Positions 20,657-30,408 of a stretch of DNA of 64,000 bases are shown here, in pieces. The stretch covers positions 124,001-188,000 of the forward strand of contig NZ_WVTD01000002.1 in NCBI RefSeq assembly GCF_009856825.1, written 5' to 3'. Both the position numbers and the translations under genes were made by a program. How positions within the stretch are numbered: position 1 is the stretch's first letter; the number at the start of each line of letters is the position of its first letter. Source of the stretch: Novosphingobium silvae. Its GTDB lineage: Bacteria; Pseudomonadota; Alphaproteobacteria; Sphingomonadales; Sphingomonadaceae. The notes beneath the pieces are model-generated. The model saw only the letters and a list, made by a program, of their open reading frames with translations. It did no database searches and had not been told where the DNA came from.

Positions 20657-20863
20657 TCAGCCGACAAGCGACTGACGAACGGCGAAGCCCAAAAGCAGGA
20701 CGCTGGCGAGAAATGACCAGAAGAATACTCCCATCCAGGGCATGAAGCCTACCCGATCGAGATTTATCCTGCGATGTCGGCGTGTGTCTGCGTACCAGGC
20801 CAGTGCGGCAAGCACCGCCGCGAGGCTTCCTGTTGCCCACAGGATCAAGCTCAAGTTTTCCAT
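20657..20863 (-). CDS. Small membrane protein, unknown function
   Basis: 68-residue protein with two hydrophobic segments, about residues 4-23 (LSLILWATGSLAAVLAALAW) and 42-61 (PWMGVFFWSFLASVLLLGFA), separated by a basic loop (TRRHRRINLDRVG). The strong hydrophobic-basic-hydrophobic plan argues that it is real, but I do not recognise a family. It is on the same strand as the YceI-like gene, 117 nt upstream of it. Confidence 0.55.
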   Translation of the reverse strand: MENLSLILWATGSLAAVLAALAWYADTRRHRRINLDRVGFMPWMGVFFWSFLASVLLLGFAVRQSLVG

Positions 20864-21050
20864 CAGCGACGTTTGCTACCAGTGCACCAAAATCGAAGCT
20901 GGATCATGTGCCTCCTTCATCTCGCCTTTCCTCCGCGATATGCCCGTTTTCGTCCCGGCCTGGTTGCAAGATCAGACGCGCCGTTCCTGCATGGATCGGC
21001 ATGGTGCATAGGCACCATGGGGGAGGCCGCGAGCGGGCGGATCGACAGAG

Positions 21051-21075
21051 GGAACTCGACGGTCATGGACGTGTT
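21051..21075 (+). promoter_or_regulatory. EcfG-type general stress promoter candidate
   Basis: GGAAC at 21051-21055, a 16-nt spacer, then TGTT at 21072-21075. This matches the alphaproteobacterial EcfG consensus GGAAC-N16/17-cGTT in eight of nine positions. The site is 58 nt upstream of the first entericidin-like start, and entericidin-like genes are plausible stress-regulon members. The assignment is by pattern only. Confidence 0.5.
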
Positions 21076-21133
21076 CTGACCGGAAGCGACAAACCGGGGG
21101 AAACCGGGTCGCTCCGCAAAAAGGAACAAGATC

Positions 21134-21265
21134 ATGGTCAAGAAGCTCGTCCTCGCCCTCGTCGCCGGCGGCATCGTTCTCTCGGCTTCGGCCTGCAACA
21201 CCGTCAAGGGAGCCGGTCGCGACGTCCAGTCCGTTGGCCAGGCCGGTGAAGAGGCCATCAACTAA
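21134..21265 (+). CDS. Entericidin-like lipopeptide 1
   Basis: 43-residue protein of the entericidin A/B family. It has a signal peptide ending in a lipobox (LSASAC, Cys at residue 21) followed by the family signature NTVKGAGRDVQSVGQAGE. Entericidins are small outer-membrane lipoproteins linked to stress or stationary phase. The ATG follows AAAAAGGAACAAGATC, with an AAGGA ribosome site at a good spacing. A second copy lies downstream at 21371. Confidence 0.9.
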   Translation: MVKKLVLALVAGGIVLSASACNTVKGAGRDVQSVGQAGEEAIN

Positions 21266-21370
21266 GCCGGGTCGTAGCGGGCCGGCGTACTGCCACCGAC
21301 GGAAGTCGGTCCGCTGCCCTCCGGATGCTGTACGAGCACAAAACTCCCGCGCCACCCCCCTACATCAAGT

Positions 21371-21511
21371 ATGTACGAGATGATCCAGAGACTTCTTCTC
21401 CTTCTGATAAGCGGGGCAATCGCGCTTACTGCGTCCGGGTGTAACACCGTCAAGGGTGTCGGACGTGATATCCAGTCGGTCGGTCAGGCCGGATCGGACG
21501 CTATTCACTGA
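21371..21511 (+). CDS. Entericidin-like lipopeptide 2
   Basis: 46-residue paralogue of the preceding gene, with an N-terminal hydrophobic segment (LLLLLISGAIALTASGC) whose Cys at residue 24 is the lipid attachment site, followed by NTVKGVGRDIQSVGQAGSD. The mature part is nearly identical in pattern to copy 1 while the signal peptides differ, so this is an old tandem duplication. No good ribosome site is seen upstream of the ATG (it follows TACATCAAGT), and the alternative ATG at 21380 lacks one as well. A small hairpin (ACCGAC/GTCGGT, 21295-21310) separates the two copies. Confidence 0.82.
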   Translation: MYEMIQRLLLLLISGAIALTASGCNTVKGVGRDIQSVGQAGSDAIH

Positions 21512-21608
21512 CGGCTTTCCAGGTGCCGCACCGCTTCCAAAGCGAAACAGGAAGGTAGCCCAGGTCACAGGTTCATCCGCGACCCAGGCCATGCCCACAA
21601 TCTTCCGC

Positions 21609-23203
<1,595 letters not shown>

Positions 23204-23207
<4 letters not shown>

Positions 23208-24574
23208 CCGGGTACTCCCACTAGGACTGTTTCAAGGGCGGTCGCGAAGGCTTCAATGTCGTCGTCCGTGGTGGTCTCGGTTGCTGCGACGAGCAGTGCG
23301 TTGTGCAGGCCATCGGCGACAGGGAAGAGCCGGCCGAGCGAAACGCCGCCGAGCACCTGCCGGTCGGCCAGGTCTCTCACGACCTCGCGGGCATCGCGCG
23401 GCAGGATCACGGTGGCCTCGTTGAAGTAGGCAGCATTGAGCAAAGTTACGCCCGGTATTCTGGCGAGCCGCTCGAATGTCGCCTGTGCCCGCGCGTGGTT
23501 TACGGCCGCGAGACGCGCAAGCCCTTCCCCGCCAAGCAATGTCAGATGGATACTGAAGGCCAGCGCACAAAGACCTGAATTCGTGCAGATATTGCTGGTC
23601 GCCTTCTCCCGCCGGATGTGCTGCTCGCGGGTAGAGAGGGTCAACACGAAGCCGCGCCTGCCTTCCGCGTCAACGGTCTGGCCACAAAGCCGGCCGGGCA
23701 TCTGGCGCACGAACTTTTCACGGCAGCCGAACAGGCCGAGGTACGGCCCTCCGAACTGCAATCCTACGCCAAGCGATTGCCCTTCGCCCACCACGATATC
23801 AGCTCCGAGCACGCCGGGCGCCTCGATCAAGCCAAGGGCCACAGGTTCCGTAACCACGGCGACCAGCAGCGCCCCTTTGGCATGCGCCGCGTCGGCGATC
23901 GCTGCAAGATCGGGGATGCGGCCAAGAACATCCGGATACTGCACGACGACGCACGAGGTGGCATCGTCGATACTGGCGATAACGGCGTTGTCGTCGGGAT
24001 CGGCGGCAAGTTCCGGCGCAAGGCTGACAATGTCATCCTTCGTGAACTTGGCCATCGTTCGCACGACTTCGCCGTAATGGGGGTGCAGTCCGCCGGACAG
24101 TACCGCGCGTCCCTTTCGAGTCACGCGCGCGGCCATCAGGATCGCTTCCCAGCAGGCTGTCGAGCCATCGTACATCGAGGCATTGGCGATGTCGGTTCCG
24201 AACAGGCGTGCAACCTGGGTCTGAAACTCGAACAGCACCTGCAGTGTGCCCTGCGCGATCTCAGGCTGATAAGGCGTGTAGGCGGTGAGGAACTCCCCGC
24301 GCTGGATCAGGTGATCGACGGAGGCCGGCACATGATGGCGATAGGCCCCGGCGCCGAGGAAGAACGGAACCGAGCCCGCACTGAGGTTCTTGGCAGCGAG
24401 GCTGGTCATGTGGCGCTCGACCGCCATTTCGCTGGCGTGGGCCGGGAGTCCATCGATCGGTCCGGCGAGGCGGGCCTGGGCGGGCACGTCGACGAAAAGG
24501 TCGTCGATGCCGCCAACGCCGATGGTCTCCAGCATGGAGGCTCGATCGGCCGGGGTAAGGGGCAGGTAGCGCAT
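23204..24574 (-). CDS. gcvPA: Glycine dehydrogenase (decarboxylating) subunit 1
   Basis: N-terminal half of the split P-protein, 456 residues from ATG 24574 ([15 protein letters not shown]). Family stretches include [40 protein letters not shown] and [18 protein letters not shown] six codons upstream is in frame but the ATG gives the conserved N-terminus. It lies 109 nt after gcvH; that gap is GC-rich and contains a short inverted-repeat-like stretch, but no promoter is clear. Confidence 0.95.
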
Positions 24575-24683
24575 TGGAAAGCGATCTCTCAATCGAGTGC
24601 CGGATCATCCGGCCGAGTTGCTGCGCCTGGCCCTCGACCGCCAGGGCGGATGAGGGTGAGCCGGCGCAGCGCCGCAGGCAAAA

Positions 24684-25055
24684 TCAGAGGCTGTCGACGT
24701 AGCTCTTGTAGGCGGCCTCATCCATGAGGGAGCCCAGTTCGGCGGCGTCGGACAGAGTCACGCGAAACAGCCAGCCGCCGGTTTCGGCTTCCGTGTTCAC
24801 AAGCTCCGGCTGGTCCGCCAGCGCTTCGTTTACGGCTGCGACAGTGCCGGACACGGGCGTGTAGACGTCGGATGCGGCCTTGACGGAATCCACGACGGAG
24901 ACCGAGTCGCCCTTGCCCACGGTCGCACCCTCAGCAGGGAGGTCGACGAAGGTGATGTCACCAAGCTGACCTTGGGCGTAGTCGGTGATACCGACAGTGC
25001 CGAGGTTCCCTTCGACTTCGATCCACTCATGGTCTTCGGAAAAATAGCGAGTCAT
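24684..25055 (-). CDS. gcvH: Glycine cleavage system H protein
   Basis: Lipoyl carrier of the glycine cleavage system, 123 residues. The lipoylation Lys lies in VDSVKAASDVYTPVSG near residue 60, and the N-terminus FSEDHEWIEVEGNLGTVGIT and C-terminus (DEAAYKSYVDSL) are those of the family. It shuttles the aminomethyl group between the P and T proteins. It follows gcvT by 10 nt, with a GAGG-type ribosome site. Confidence 0.98.
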   Translation of the reverse strand: MTRYFSEDHEWIEVEGNLGTVGITDYAQGQLGDITFVDLPAEGATVGKGDSVSVVDSVKAASDVYTPVSGTVAAVNEALADQPELVNTEAETGGWLFRVTLSDAAELGSLMDEAAYKSYVDSL

Positions 25056-25065
25056 GGAAAGCTCC

Positions 25066-26220
25066 TCAGCGGTGATAGCGATGGGGGACGAAGGGCATCG
25101 TCACGACCTTGGCGTCGAGTTTCTTGCCCCGCATTTCGATGGTAAGTTCAGAACCCTCGGCAGAGAGGGCCGTATCGACGTAGGCCATGGCGATAGGCTG
25201 CTGGAGAGATGGCGAGAAGCCACCTGAGGTGACAAGCCCAACTTCCTGATCATTCAGCAAAACCCTTGCGCCTTCGCGTGCTGCCATGCGTCCCTCAAGG
25301 ACAAGGCCCACGCGGCGCCGGGGCGTTCCCTGCGCAAAGTCACGCAGGACGCGGTCGGAGCCGGGGAAGCCCCCTTGCTCCCGGCGGCGCTTGTTAATGG
25401 CAAACTTAAGGTCGGCGTCCACGGCGCTGGTCTCGGGAGAGAGATCATGCCCGTAAAGCGGCAGACCTGCCTCGAGGCGCAGACTGTCCCGCGCGCCGAG
25501 GCCGATCGGCTTCACTTCCGGTTCGCCGCAAAGGAGGTCGGCCACATGCTCCGCCGACTCGGCCGGGATCGCAATCTCGAAGCCGTCCTCGCCGGTGTAG
25601 CCGGAACGGCTGATCCAGGCGTCGACACCGCCGAGCTTGAACGCGGCCCCCTTCATGAAAGTGAGGGACTCGAGAGGAGTGTCGCCCTCTACATGCCGCT
25701 CCAGGGCGGCAAAGGCCTTCGGCCCCTGAAGCGCCAGCAGCGCGCTCTCGTCGAGGTGATTGAGAGTGACTTCGTCGGGAAGCAGCTCTCGCAGGGTGCC
25801 GATGTCATCCCACTTCGTGGCGCCATTCACCACAAGATAGAACCCGGATGCCCAGCGCGTGATCATGAGATCGTCGAGAACTCCGCCGTTCTCGTCGAGC
25901 AGCAGCGAATAGCGCGGAGCGCCGACCTTCAGCGTGGAAAGGTCAACCGGTAGTGCCGCCTCGATCGCGGCCTCGAGCGCAGGCGTAACGCCCTCTTCGC
26001 TGGAGATGAACACCTGTCCCATGTGGCTCACATCAAAGAGCCCGGCACTTTCCCGTGTCCAGAGATGCTCGGCCATGATGCCTTCGTACTGGACAGGCAT
26101 ATGATAGCCGGCGAACTCCACCATTCGGCCGCCTGTCTCCCTATGCCAGGCATCGAGAGGAAGATGGAGGATCGCGATCTCGTCGACGACATCGTCCTCG
26201 GAAACAGGGTATTCGCTCAA
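25066..26220 (-). CDS. gcvT: Glycine cleavage system T protein (aminomethyltransferase)
   Basis: Transfers the methylene group from GcvH to tetrahydrofolate, releasing ammonia; about 384 residues. Seen: FAGYHMPVQYEGIMAEHLWT, FDVSHMGQVF, SRSGYTGEDGFEI and GLGARDSLRLEAGLPLYGHD. I place the start at TTG 26220, because GGAG lies 7 nt upstream and this fits the usual N-terminal length; a GTG at 26247 is in frame but has no good ribosome site. It is the first gene of the gcvT-H-PA-PB operon, and its leader holds a glycine riboswitch. Confidence 0.9.
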   Translation of the reverse strand: MSEYPVSEDDVVDEIAILHLPLDAWHRETGGRMVEFAGYHMPVQYEGIMAEHLWTRESAGLFDVSHMGQVFISSEEGVTPALEAAIEAALPVDLSTLKVGAPRYSLLLDENGGVLDDLMITRWASGFYLVVNGATKWDDIGTLRELLPDEVTLNHLDESALLALQGPKAFAALERHVEGDTPLESLTFMKGAAFKLGGVDAWISRSGYTGEDGFEIAIPAESAEHVADLLCGEPEVKPIGLGARDSLRLEAGLPLYGHDLSPETSAVDADLKFAINKRRREQGGFPGSDRVLRDFAQGTPRRRVGLVLEGRMAAREGARVLLNDQEVGLVTSGGFSPSLQQPIAMAYVDTALSAEGSELTIEMRGKKLDAKVVTMPFVPHRYHR

Positions 26221-26257
26221 GACACGACTCCGCAACAAGTATGGCACACCATTTCGG

Positions 26258-26478
26258 TGCCCCCTCTGTCACGGAAGCCTGAGAGCTTCCCCGGGTCATC
26301 CTCGATGGGACGAACCGGGTTACACCGTCGGCGGCCGCAGCCTTGCGGCATGCGGCACTTTCCAGAGTATCGCTGTAGACGCCGCGCGGTCCTTTTGCCT
26401 GAGAGATTCCGGGGCGGTTGCTCCTTCGGCGCCTGCCGAACGCCTGGTCGGCGAATCGGACAAGTCTCTCCCGCGCGT
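26258..26478 (-). ncRNA. Tandem glycine riboswitch
   Basis: Read on the minus strand, two consecutive glycine aptamers are recognisable. The first has GGGAGAGAC, the core CGCCGAAGGAGCAA and AATCTCTCAGGCAAAAGGACC. The second begins near TCTGGAAAGTG, includes GCCGACGG and the closing GCTCTCAGGCTTCCGTGACAGAGGGGGC. This is the classical two-aptamer element that normally activates gcv operons when glycine is high. It lies between 26480 (stop of the SDR-type gene) and the gcvT start at 26220, leaving about 38 nt after the second aptamer for the expression platform. Boundaries are approximate. Confidence 0.94.
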
Positions 26479-26479
26479 G

Positions 26480-27244
26480 TCAGCGAGTGCCGTAGCCTTG
26501 GTTCAGCACCGGGGACGAGTCAACGGGGGCATCACGGCAACCTCCTAGGGAATGTGGGGAAACACCGCGCCCTTGGGCCAGCTCGCGCAGGGCATCATGC
26601 TCATGCACGAACCTGCCCTCTCTCGTCTCGCTCGCGAGCGAAATGGCCGCGCGGGCCAGGTCCCGCGCGCGTATGGTGCGGAAGCGTCGCCAAGGACCGT
26701 GAAGCACCAGCAGATCCGCGAGAGGCGCGAGCCACTGCGCTGCGCGTTCCAGCGGTCGACGATCTTTCCGCGTTCCACGCAGCAGTGCCGGACGCAAGAT
26801 GTCCAGTCGGGAGAAGCCGAGCCGCGCCAGCGCGTCCTCCGTCTCGCCTTTCACCCGAAGATAGAAGTTCGCAGCATCCCGATCCGCGCCGATCGAAGAA
26901 ACAAGGACCATCCGCTCGATCCCCGCTTCCCGCGCGCCTTCCGCAGCAAAGCGCACGAGTTCATGATCGATGGCACGGAACTGCTCGCGGCTACCTGCCG
27001 CCTTCATCGTCGTGCCCAGTGCACAGACAAAAACATCCGCCCGTGCGGCGCGTATGAGCGCGGGCCAGTCGATCGGCTCGCCGACCAGCATCTCCATGCG
27101 CGCGCCTGGAGGAAGGTCAGCCTCGCGGCGGCCTACGCCGATGATACGTACGTCAGTCCGCCCCACCGCCTCCGAGATTATGGCCGAACCGACGAGCCCC
27201 GTCGCTCCGACCAGGCAAATGCGCAAAGCCCCCTGCTGCGTCAT
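26480..27244 (-). CDS. NAD(P)-binding Rossmann-fold (SDR/Tip30-like) protein
   Basis: 254-residue protein with the glycine-rich nucleotide motif LVGATGLVGSAI at residues 11-22, the internal region VFVCALGTTMKAAGS and YLRVKGETEDAL near residue 140. This pattern resembles the HTATIP2/atypical SDR group of NAD(P)-binding epimerase-like proteins, whose substrate is unknown. It is 9 nt downstream of dgt, on the same strand. Its stop codon is only 2 nt before the glycine riboswitch, and the last roughly 25 residues have little family-like content. Confidence 0.85.
   Translation of the reverse strand: MTQQGALRICLVGATGLVGSAIISEAVGRTDVRIIGVGRREADLPPGARMEMLVGEPIDWPALIRAARADVFVCALGTTMKAAGSREQFRAIDHELVRFAAEGAREAGIERMVLVSSIGADRDAANFYLRVKGETEDALARLGFSRLDILRPALLRGTRKDRRPLERAAQWLAPLADLLVLHGPWRRFRTIRARDLARAAISLASETREGRFVHEHDALRELAQGRGVSPHSLGGCRDAPVDSSPVLNQGYGTR
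26503..26546 (-). promoter_or_regulatory. Strong ribosome site with 9-codon ORF upstream of the glycine riboswitch
   Basis: Minus strand: AGGAGG (26546-26541), 8 nt, ATG (26532), then eight codons and TGA at 26503. The consensus Shine-Dalgarno sequence is stronger than those of most genes here, and the frame differs from that of the surrounding SDR-like gene. A TTGACT hexamer lies inside it at 26523-26518 and could be the -35 of a riboswitch promoter. Either reading, leader peptide or promoter, is only possible. Confidence 0.3.
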
Positions 27245-27253
27245 CAGCCCGGC

Positions 27254-28414
27254 CTAGACATTGCTCAGGCCCTCGGGAGTCCGCCCGTAGATATCGGCGT
27301 GGCGGGCGATGGCAAAGCGGTCGGTCATGCCGGCGATGTAGTCTGCAATGTGGCGGCTGCGATCCGGCTCGAAGCGAGGCATGGTGTCGATCCAGCTTTC
27401 TTCCATCAGCACCGGCTCCTGCGAGTAGGCAGCATAAAGCTCCGCCAAAACGGCGCGCGCACGGCGGGCGGTCTCCAGTTGCTCTGGATGGTAGTAAAGC
27501 TTCTCGTACATGAAGCGCTTGAAGGTGCGTTCCGCCTCGGCCATCGCGGGCGAAAAGGACGCCAAGGGACGCCCCGCGGCGCGCACCTCGTCCACGCTCG
27601 ATACGCCGACAAGGTTCGCGCGGGTCTGGCCTACCAGGTCGTTCACCATGACGCCGATCTGGCTGCGGATGAGCTCGGCCAGCTGGCGATCTATCGGCGA
27701 GCCCGGATAGCGGCGCTCGACCTCAGCCCATTGATCGGCGACGAATGGCTGCGCGAGCAGTTCGTCGAGGTCGAGAAAGCCGGCGCGCAGACCATCGTCG
27801 ATGTCGTGGTTGTCGTAGGCGATATCGTCAGAGAGCGCCGCGACCTGTGCCTCGAGCGAGGCATGCGTGTGCAGGTCAAGTGGATAGGCTTCATTCAAGG
27901 CGGTAAGCGCCCATCCCGGATTGCTCACCGGGCCGTTGTGCTTTGCAAGGCCTTCGAGCGTTTCCCAGGTGAGGTTCAGGCCGTCATGCTCGCAATACGG
28001 GCTGTCCACCCGCATGAGCGTGCGCAAGGTATGGGCGTTGTGGTCGAAACCGCCCGCCTTGTGGAGTGCGGCATCGAGGGCTTCCTCGCCCGCATGGCCG
28101 AATGGCGGATGGCCGATGTCGTGAGCGAGCGCGAGCGCCTCGGTGAGATCCTCGTCCAGACCCAGGATCCGCGCAATCACGCGCGCGATCTGCGCTACCT
28201 CCAGGCTGTGGGTGAGGCGGACGCGGTAGTGATCCCCGTCCGGCGCGATGAAGACCTGCGTCTTGTACCGCAAGCGTCGGAAAGCAATGGAATGGATAAT
28301 CCGGTCGCGGTCTCGCTGGTACGGGCTGCGCGGTCCGCGTGCCAGGCCGTCACCCGTCGGGAACTCCCTTCCACGCGAGCGGGCAGGATCAGAGGCATAG
28401 GGAGCTAGGGTCAA
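27254..28414 (-). CDS. dgt: Deoxyguanosinetriphosphate triphosphohydrolase-like protein
   Basis: HD-domain dNTP triphosphohydrolase, 386 residues, releasing nucleoside and triphosphate. The HD metal site is visible in RLTHSLEVAQIARVIAR and in LAHDIGHPPFGHAGE, and further downstream in a long helical part. The start is the TTG at 28414, giving TLAPYASDPARSRGRE, the standard N-terminus of the alphaproteobacterial family. It is followed closely by the SDR-type gene, whose cotranscription is likely. Confidence 0.93.
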   Translation of the reverse strand: MTLAPYASDPARSRGREFPTGDGLARGPRSPYQRDRDRIIHSIAFRRLRYKTQVFIAPDGDHYRVRLTHSLEVAQIARVIARILGLDEDLTEALALAHDIGHPPFGHAGEEALDAALHKAGGFDHNAHTLRTLMRVDSPYCEHDGLNLTWETLEGLAKHNGPVSNPGWALTALNEAYPLDLHTHASLEAQVAALSDDIAYDNHDIDDGLRAGFLDLDELLAQPFVADQWAEVERRYPGSPIDRQLAELIRSQIGVMVNDLVGQTRANLVGVSSVDEVRAAGRPLASFSPAMAEAERTFKRFMYEKLYYHPEQLETARRARAVLAELYAAYSQEPVLMEESWIDTMPRFEPDRSRHIADYIAGMTDRFAIARHADIYGRTPEGLSNV

Positions 28415-28547
28415 GCGCGCAGTCTCCGCTTGTGCGACAGGGAAGGTCCCGCCCTAGCCGTTCGGGCGGTTCCTGCACAAGTCCGCGCAAGTGCTTGCAC
28501 TCACTGCAGAAGGCGGGCCGGCAAGCCTGCTCGGCCGGGATTCGCCT

Positions 28548-28670
28548 TCAGGAGGCGATCAGGCCAACGACGATCGCTGCCACGACCACGCAGAATACCG
28601 TGCCCCATGTCGCAGCCTTGACGAAGCCGTTGTAGGTCTCGGTCGCGGCCTTGATATCGTTGCCAGCCAT
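28548..28670 (-). CDS. aa3-type cytochrome c oxidase subunit IV
   Basis: 40-residue protein with a polar N-terminus (MAGNDIKAATETYNGFVK) and one transmembrane helix (FCVVVAAIVVGLIA). This is the pattern of the short bacterial aa3-type oxidase subunit IV family, a single-helix subunit that sits beside subunits I and III. No other cytochrome oxidase gene is nearby, as is often the case for this family. The gene is 133 nt upstream of dgt. Confidence 0.85.
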   Translation of the reverse strand: MAGNDIKAATETYNGFVKAATWGTVFCVVVAAIVVGLIAS

Positions 28671-28864
28671 GGTGGTATCCCCTGTCCTTGTTCCGGTTCT
28701 GCCCTTGCTCTAGCGAGCACCGGGTGCCGGCTCAAGCAGGAAGGCATCAAAACGACCCGGCAGGACGATGTTGGCGGGCTTCGACCATACGCTTAATCGC
28801 ACATTTACCGGTTAGCCCTATGACAGTCCTGTCACCCCATGGAGGCGAAGCAAAGCGGCGAACA

Positions 28865-30289
28865 ATGGCGGACCTTGATCAACGCCTCCTCATGCTCATC
28901 GACGATGAGCCGGCACAGAGCCGTCTCATCTCGGCGCTGGCGTCGCGGGAAGGATGGCGTACGCTTATCGTGCGCGATGCCGAGACCGCAATCGCCACGC
29001 TCGGCACCCGGCAGGGCATGCAGTTGTCGGCCATCATCCTCGACCAGTGGGTTCCCGGCGACGACGCCTGTGTGTTGATCGCAGAGCTCAAGTCCCGCCG
29101 CCCTGCCCTGCCGATCCTGATGCTCACGGCAAGCACTTCGCCGCTCCTGGCGGTAGAGGCGATGCGCGCCGGTGCAACCGATTACCTGATCAAGCCGGTG
29201 GCTCCCGACCGCCTGATGCATGCGCTGCGCTCGGCAACCACGCAGGAAGCTCCGCGTGACGAGCTTGCACCGCTCACCGAGAAGATGGCGGCCAATCCCG
29301 ACTTCGAGTCCATGATCGGAGCCTCTCCCAACTTCCGCAAGGCCCTTGCCGTGGCAGCGAAGGCGGCGCGGGGACATTCGCCCGTGCTGATCGAAGGTGA
29401 GAGCGGATCGGGCAAGGAAATGCTCATCCGCGCCATGCATGCAGCATCTCCACGAGCACGAATGCCGCTCCGCATTGTGAACGTGGGTGGCATGCCTGCG
29501 AACTCGATAGAGTCTGTCCTGTTCGGACACGAGAAAGGTGCGTTCCCCGGCGCATTCGACCGGCAGATCGGCGCGCTCCAGCATTGCGACGGCGCCACGC
29601 TCGCCCTGGACGAGATCGACAGCCTTCCCCTGTCCGTACAGGAGCGACTGCTCGAAGCCATCCGTAAAGGCGACTGCCGCCCGATAGGCGCACGTCACTC
29701 GTTCCGGGTGGACGTTCGTGTCATCGCGGCAAGCAACCTCCCCCTTGCGGACATGGTCAGCCAGGATCTTTTCATGCCGGAGCTGCTGGAGGCCCTGTCC
29801 GCCACCAAGGTTCATCTACCGGCGCTGCGCGAACGTGCCGGGGATCTTCCGGCACTGACCCGCTACTTCCTCGCGCGGATCGGCGAACAGCCGGGCTTGC
29901 GCGAACTTGGCGTGACAGATGGCGCCCTCTCCCTGCTTGCTGCTTACGATTGGCCCGGGAACGTTCGCCAGTTGCAGGCCGTCCTCTTCCGTGCCGCTGT
30001 CTTCTGCGACAGCGATGCGCTGACCTCTGAGGACTTTCCACAGCTTCTCAACATTCTTGGCACAAGCTCTTCCACAGTCGCCGGAAACCCGATTCAGGAG
30101 AGTTCGGGCGTGATGCTTTACACGCCCGATGGGCACCTTCGGCCGCTGCAGGAGATCGAGGCTGACGTCATCCGCCTTGCAATTGGCCTATACCGCGGCC
30201 GCATGACCGAGGTGGCACGGCGCCTCGGCATCGGCCGCTCTACCCTTTACCGCAAGCTCAGCGAACTCGGCATCGACAACACAGCCTAA
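28865..30289 (+). CDS. NtrC-like regulator with degenerate sigma-54 motifs
   Basis: 474-residue protein: receiver domain (residues 8-120, phospho-Asp at about 60 in IILDQW, Lys110), AAA+ domain (Walker A GESGSGKE at 178-185, Walker B LALDE near 250) and C-terminal Fis-type helix-turn-helix (TEVARRLGIGRSTLYRKL). The sigma-54 contact loop is GAFPGA (225-230) instead of GAFTGA, and the conserved FREDL motif is FMPEL (303-307). These changes suggest it may not activate sigma-54 RNA polymerase in the normal way. The start is likely ATG 28865; ATG 28820 is an alternative. No partner histidine kinase is adjacent. Confidence 0.9.
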   Translation: MADLDQRLLMLIDDEPAQSRLISALASREGWRTLIVRDAETAIATLGTRQGMQLSAIILDQWVPGDDACVLIAELKSRRPALPILMLTASTSPLLAVEAMRAGATDYLIKPVAPDRLMHALRSATTQEAPRDELAPLTEKMAANPDFESMIGASPNFRKALAVAAKAARGHSPVLIEGESGSGKEMLIRAMHAASPRARMPLRIVNVGGMPANSIESVLFGHEKGAFPGAFDRQIGALQHCDGATLALDEIDSLPLSVQERLLEAIRKGDCRPIGARHSFRVDVRVIAASNLPLADMVSQDLFMPELLEALSATKVHLPALRERAGDLPALTRYFLARIGEQPGLRELGVTDGALSLLAAYDWPGNVRQLQAVLFRAAVFCDSDALTSEDFPQLLNILGTSSSTVAGNPIQESSGVMLYTPDGHLRPLQEIEADVIRLAIGLYRGRMTEVARRLGIGRSTLYRKLSELGIDNTA

Positions 30290-30346
30290 CCCGCCAAGCG
30301 CCGGAAAGGAGTGAACTCTGGCTTTGCCATGCCTCACTGCATGCAA

Positions 30347-30383
30347 AAAACCGGGCCACGTCCTGCGCAACCCGGTTTTCTGA
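30347..30383. terminator. Terminator hairpin after the NtrC-like regulator
   Basis: AAAACCGGG (30347-30355) pairs with CCCGGTTTT (30371-30379), followed by CT and a T-poor stretch; the loop is 15 nt. It lies between the regulator (+) and the secreted hypothetical (-), and can act in both directions because of the A-run on the 5' side. Confidence 0.75.
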
Positions 30384-30408
30384 AGATCGGAGTTTCGAAG
30401 AAGAAGGT

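Noticed and set aside
21365..21598. Minus-strand frame of 77 codons opposite the second entericidin-like gene
   Set aside because: It is antisense to a clear lipopeptide gene and has no recognised motif.
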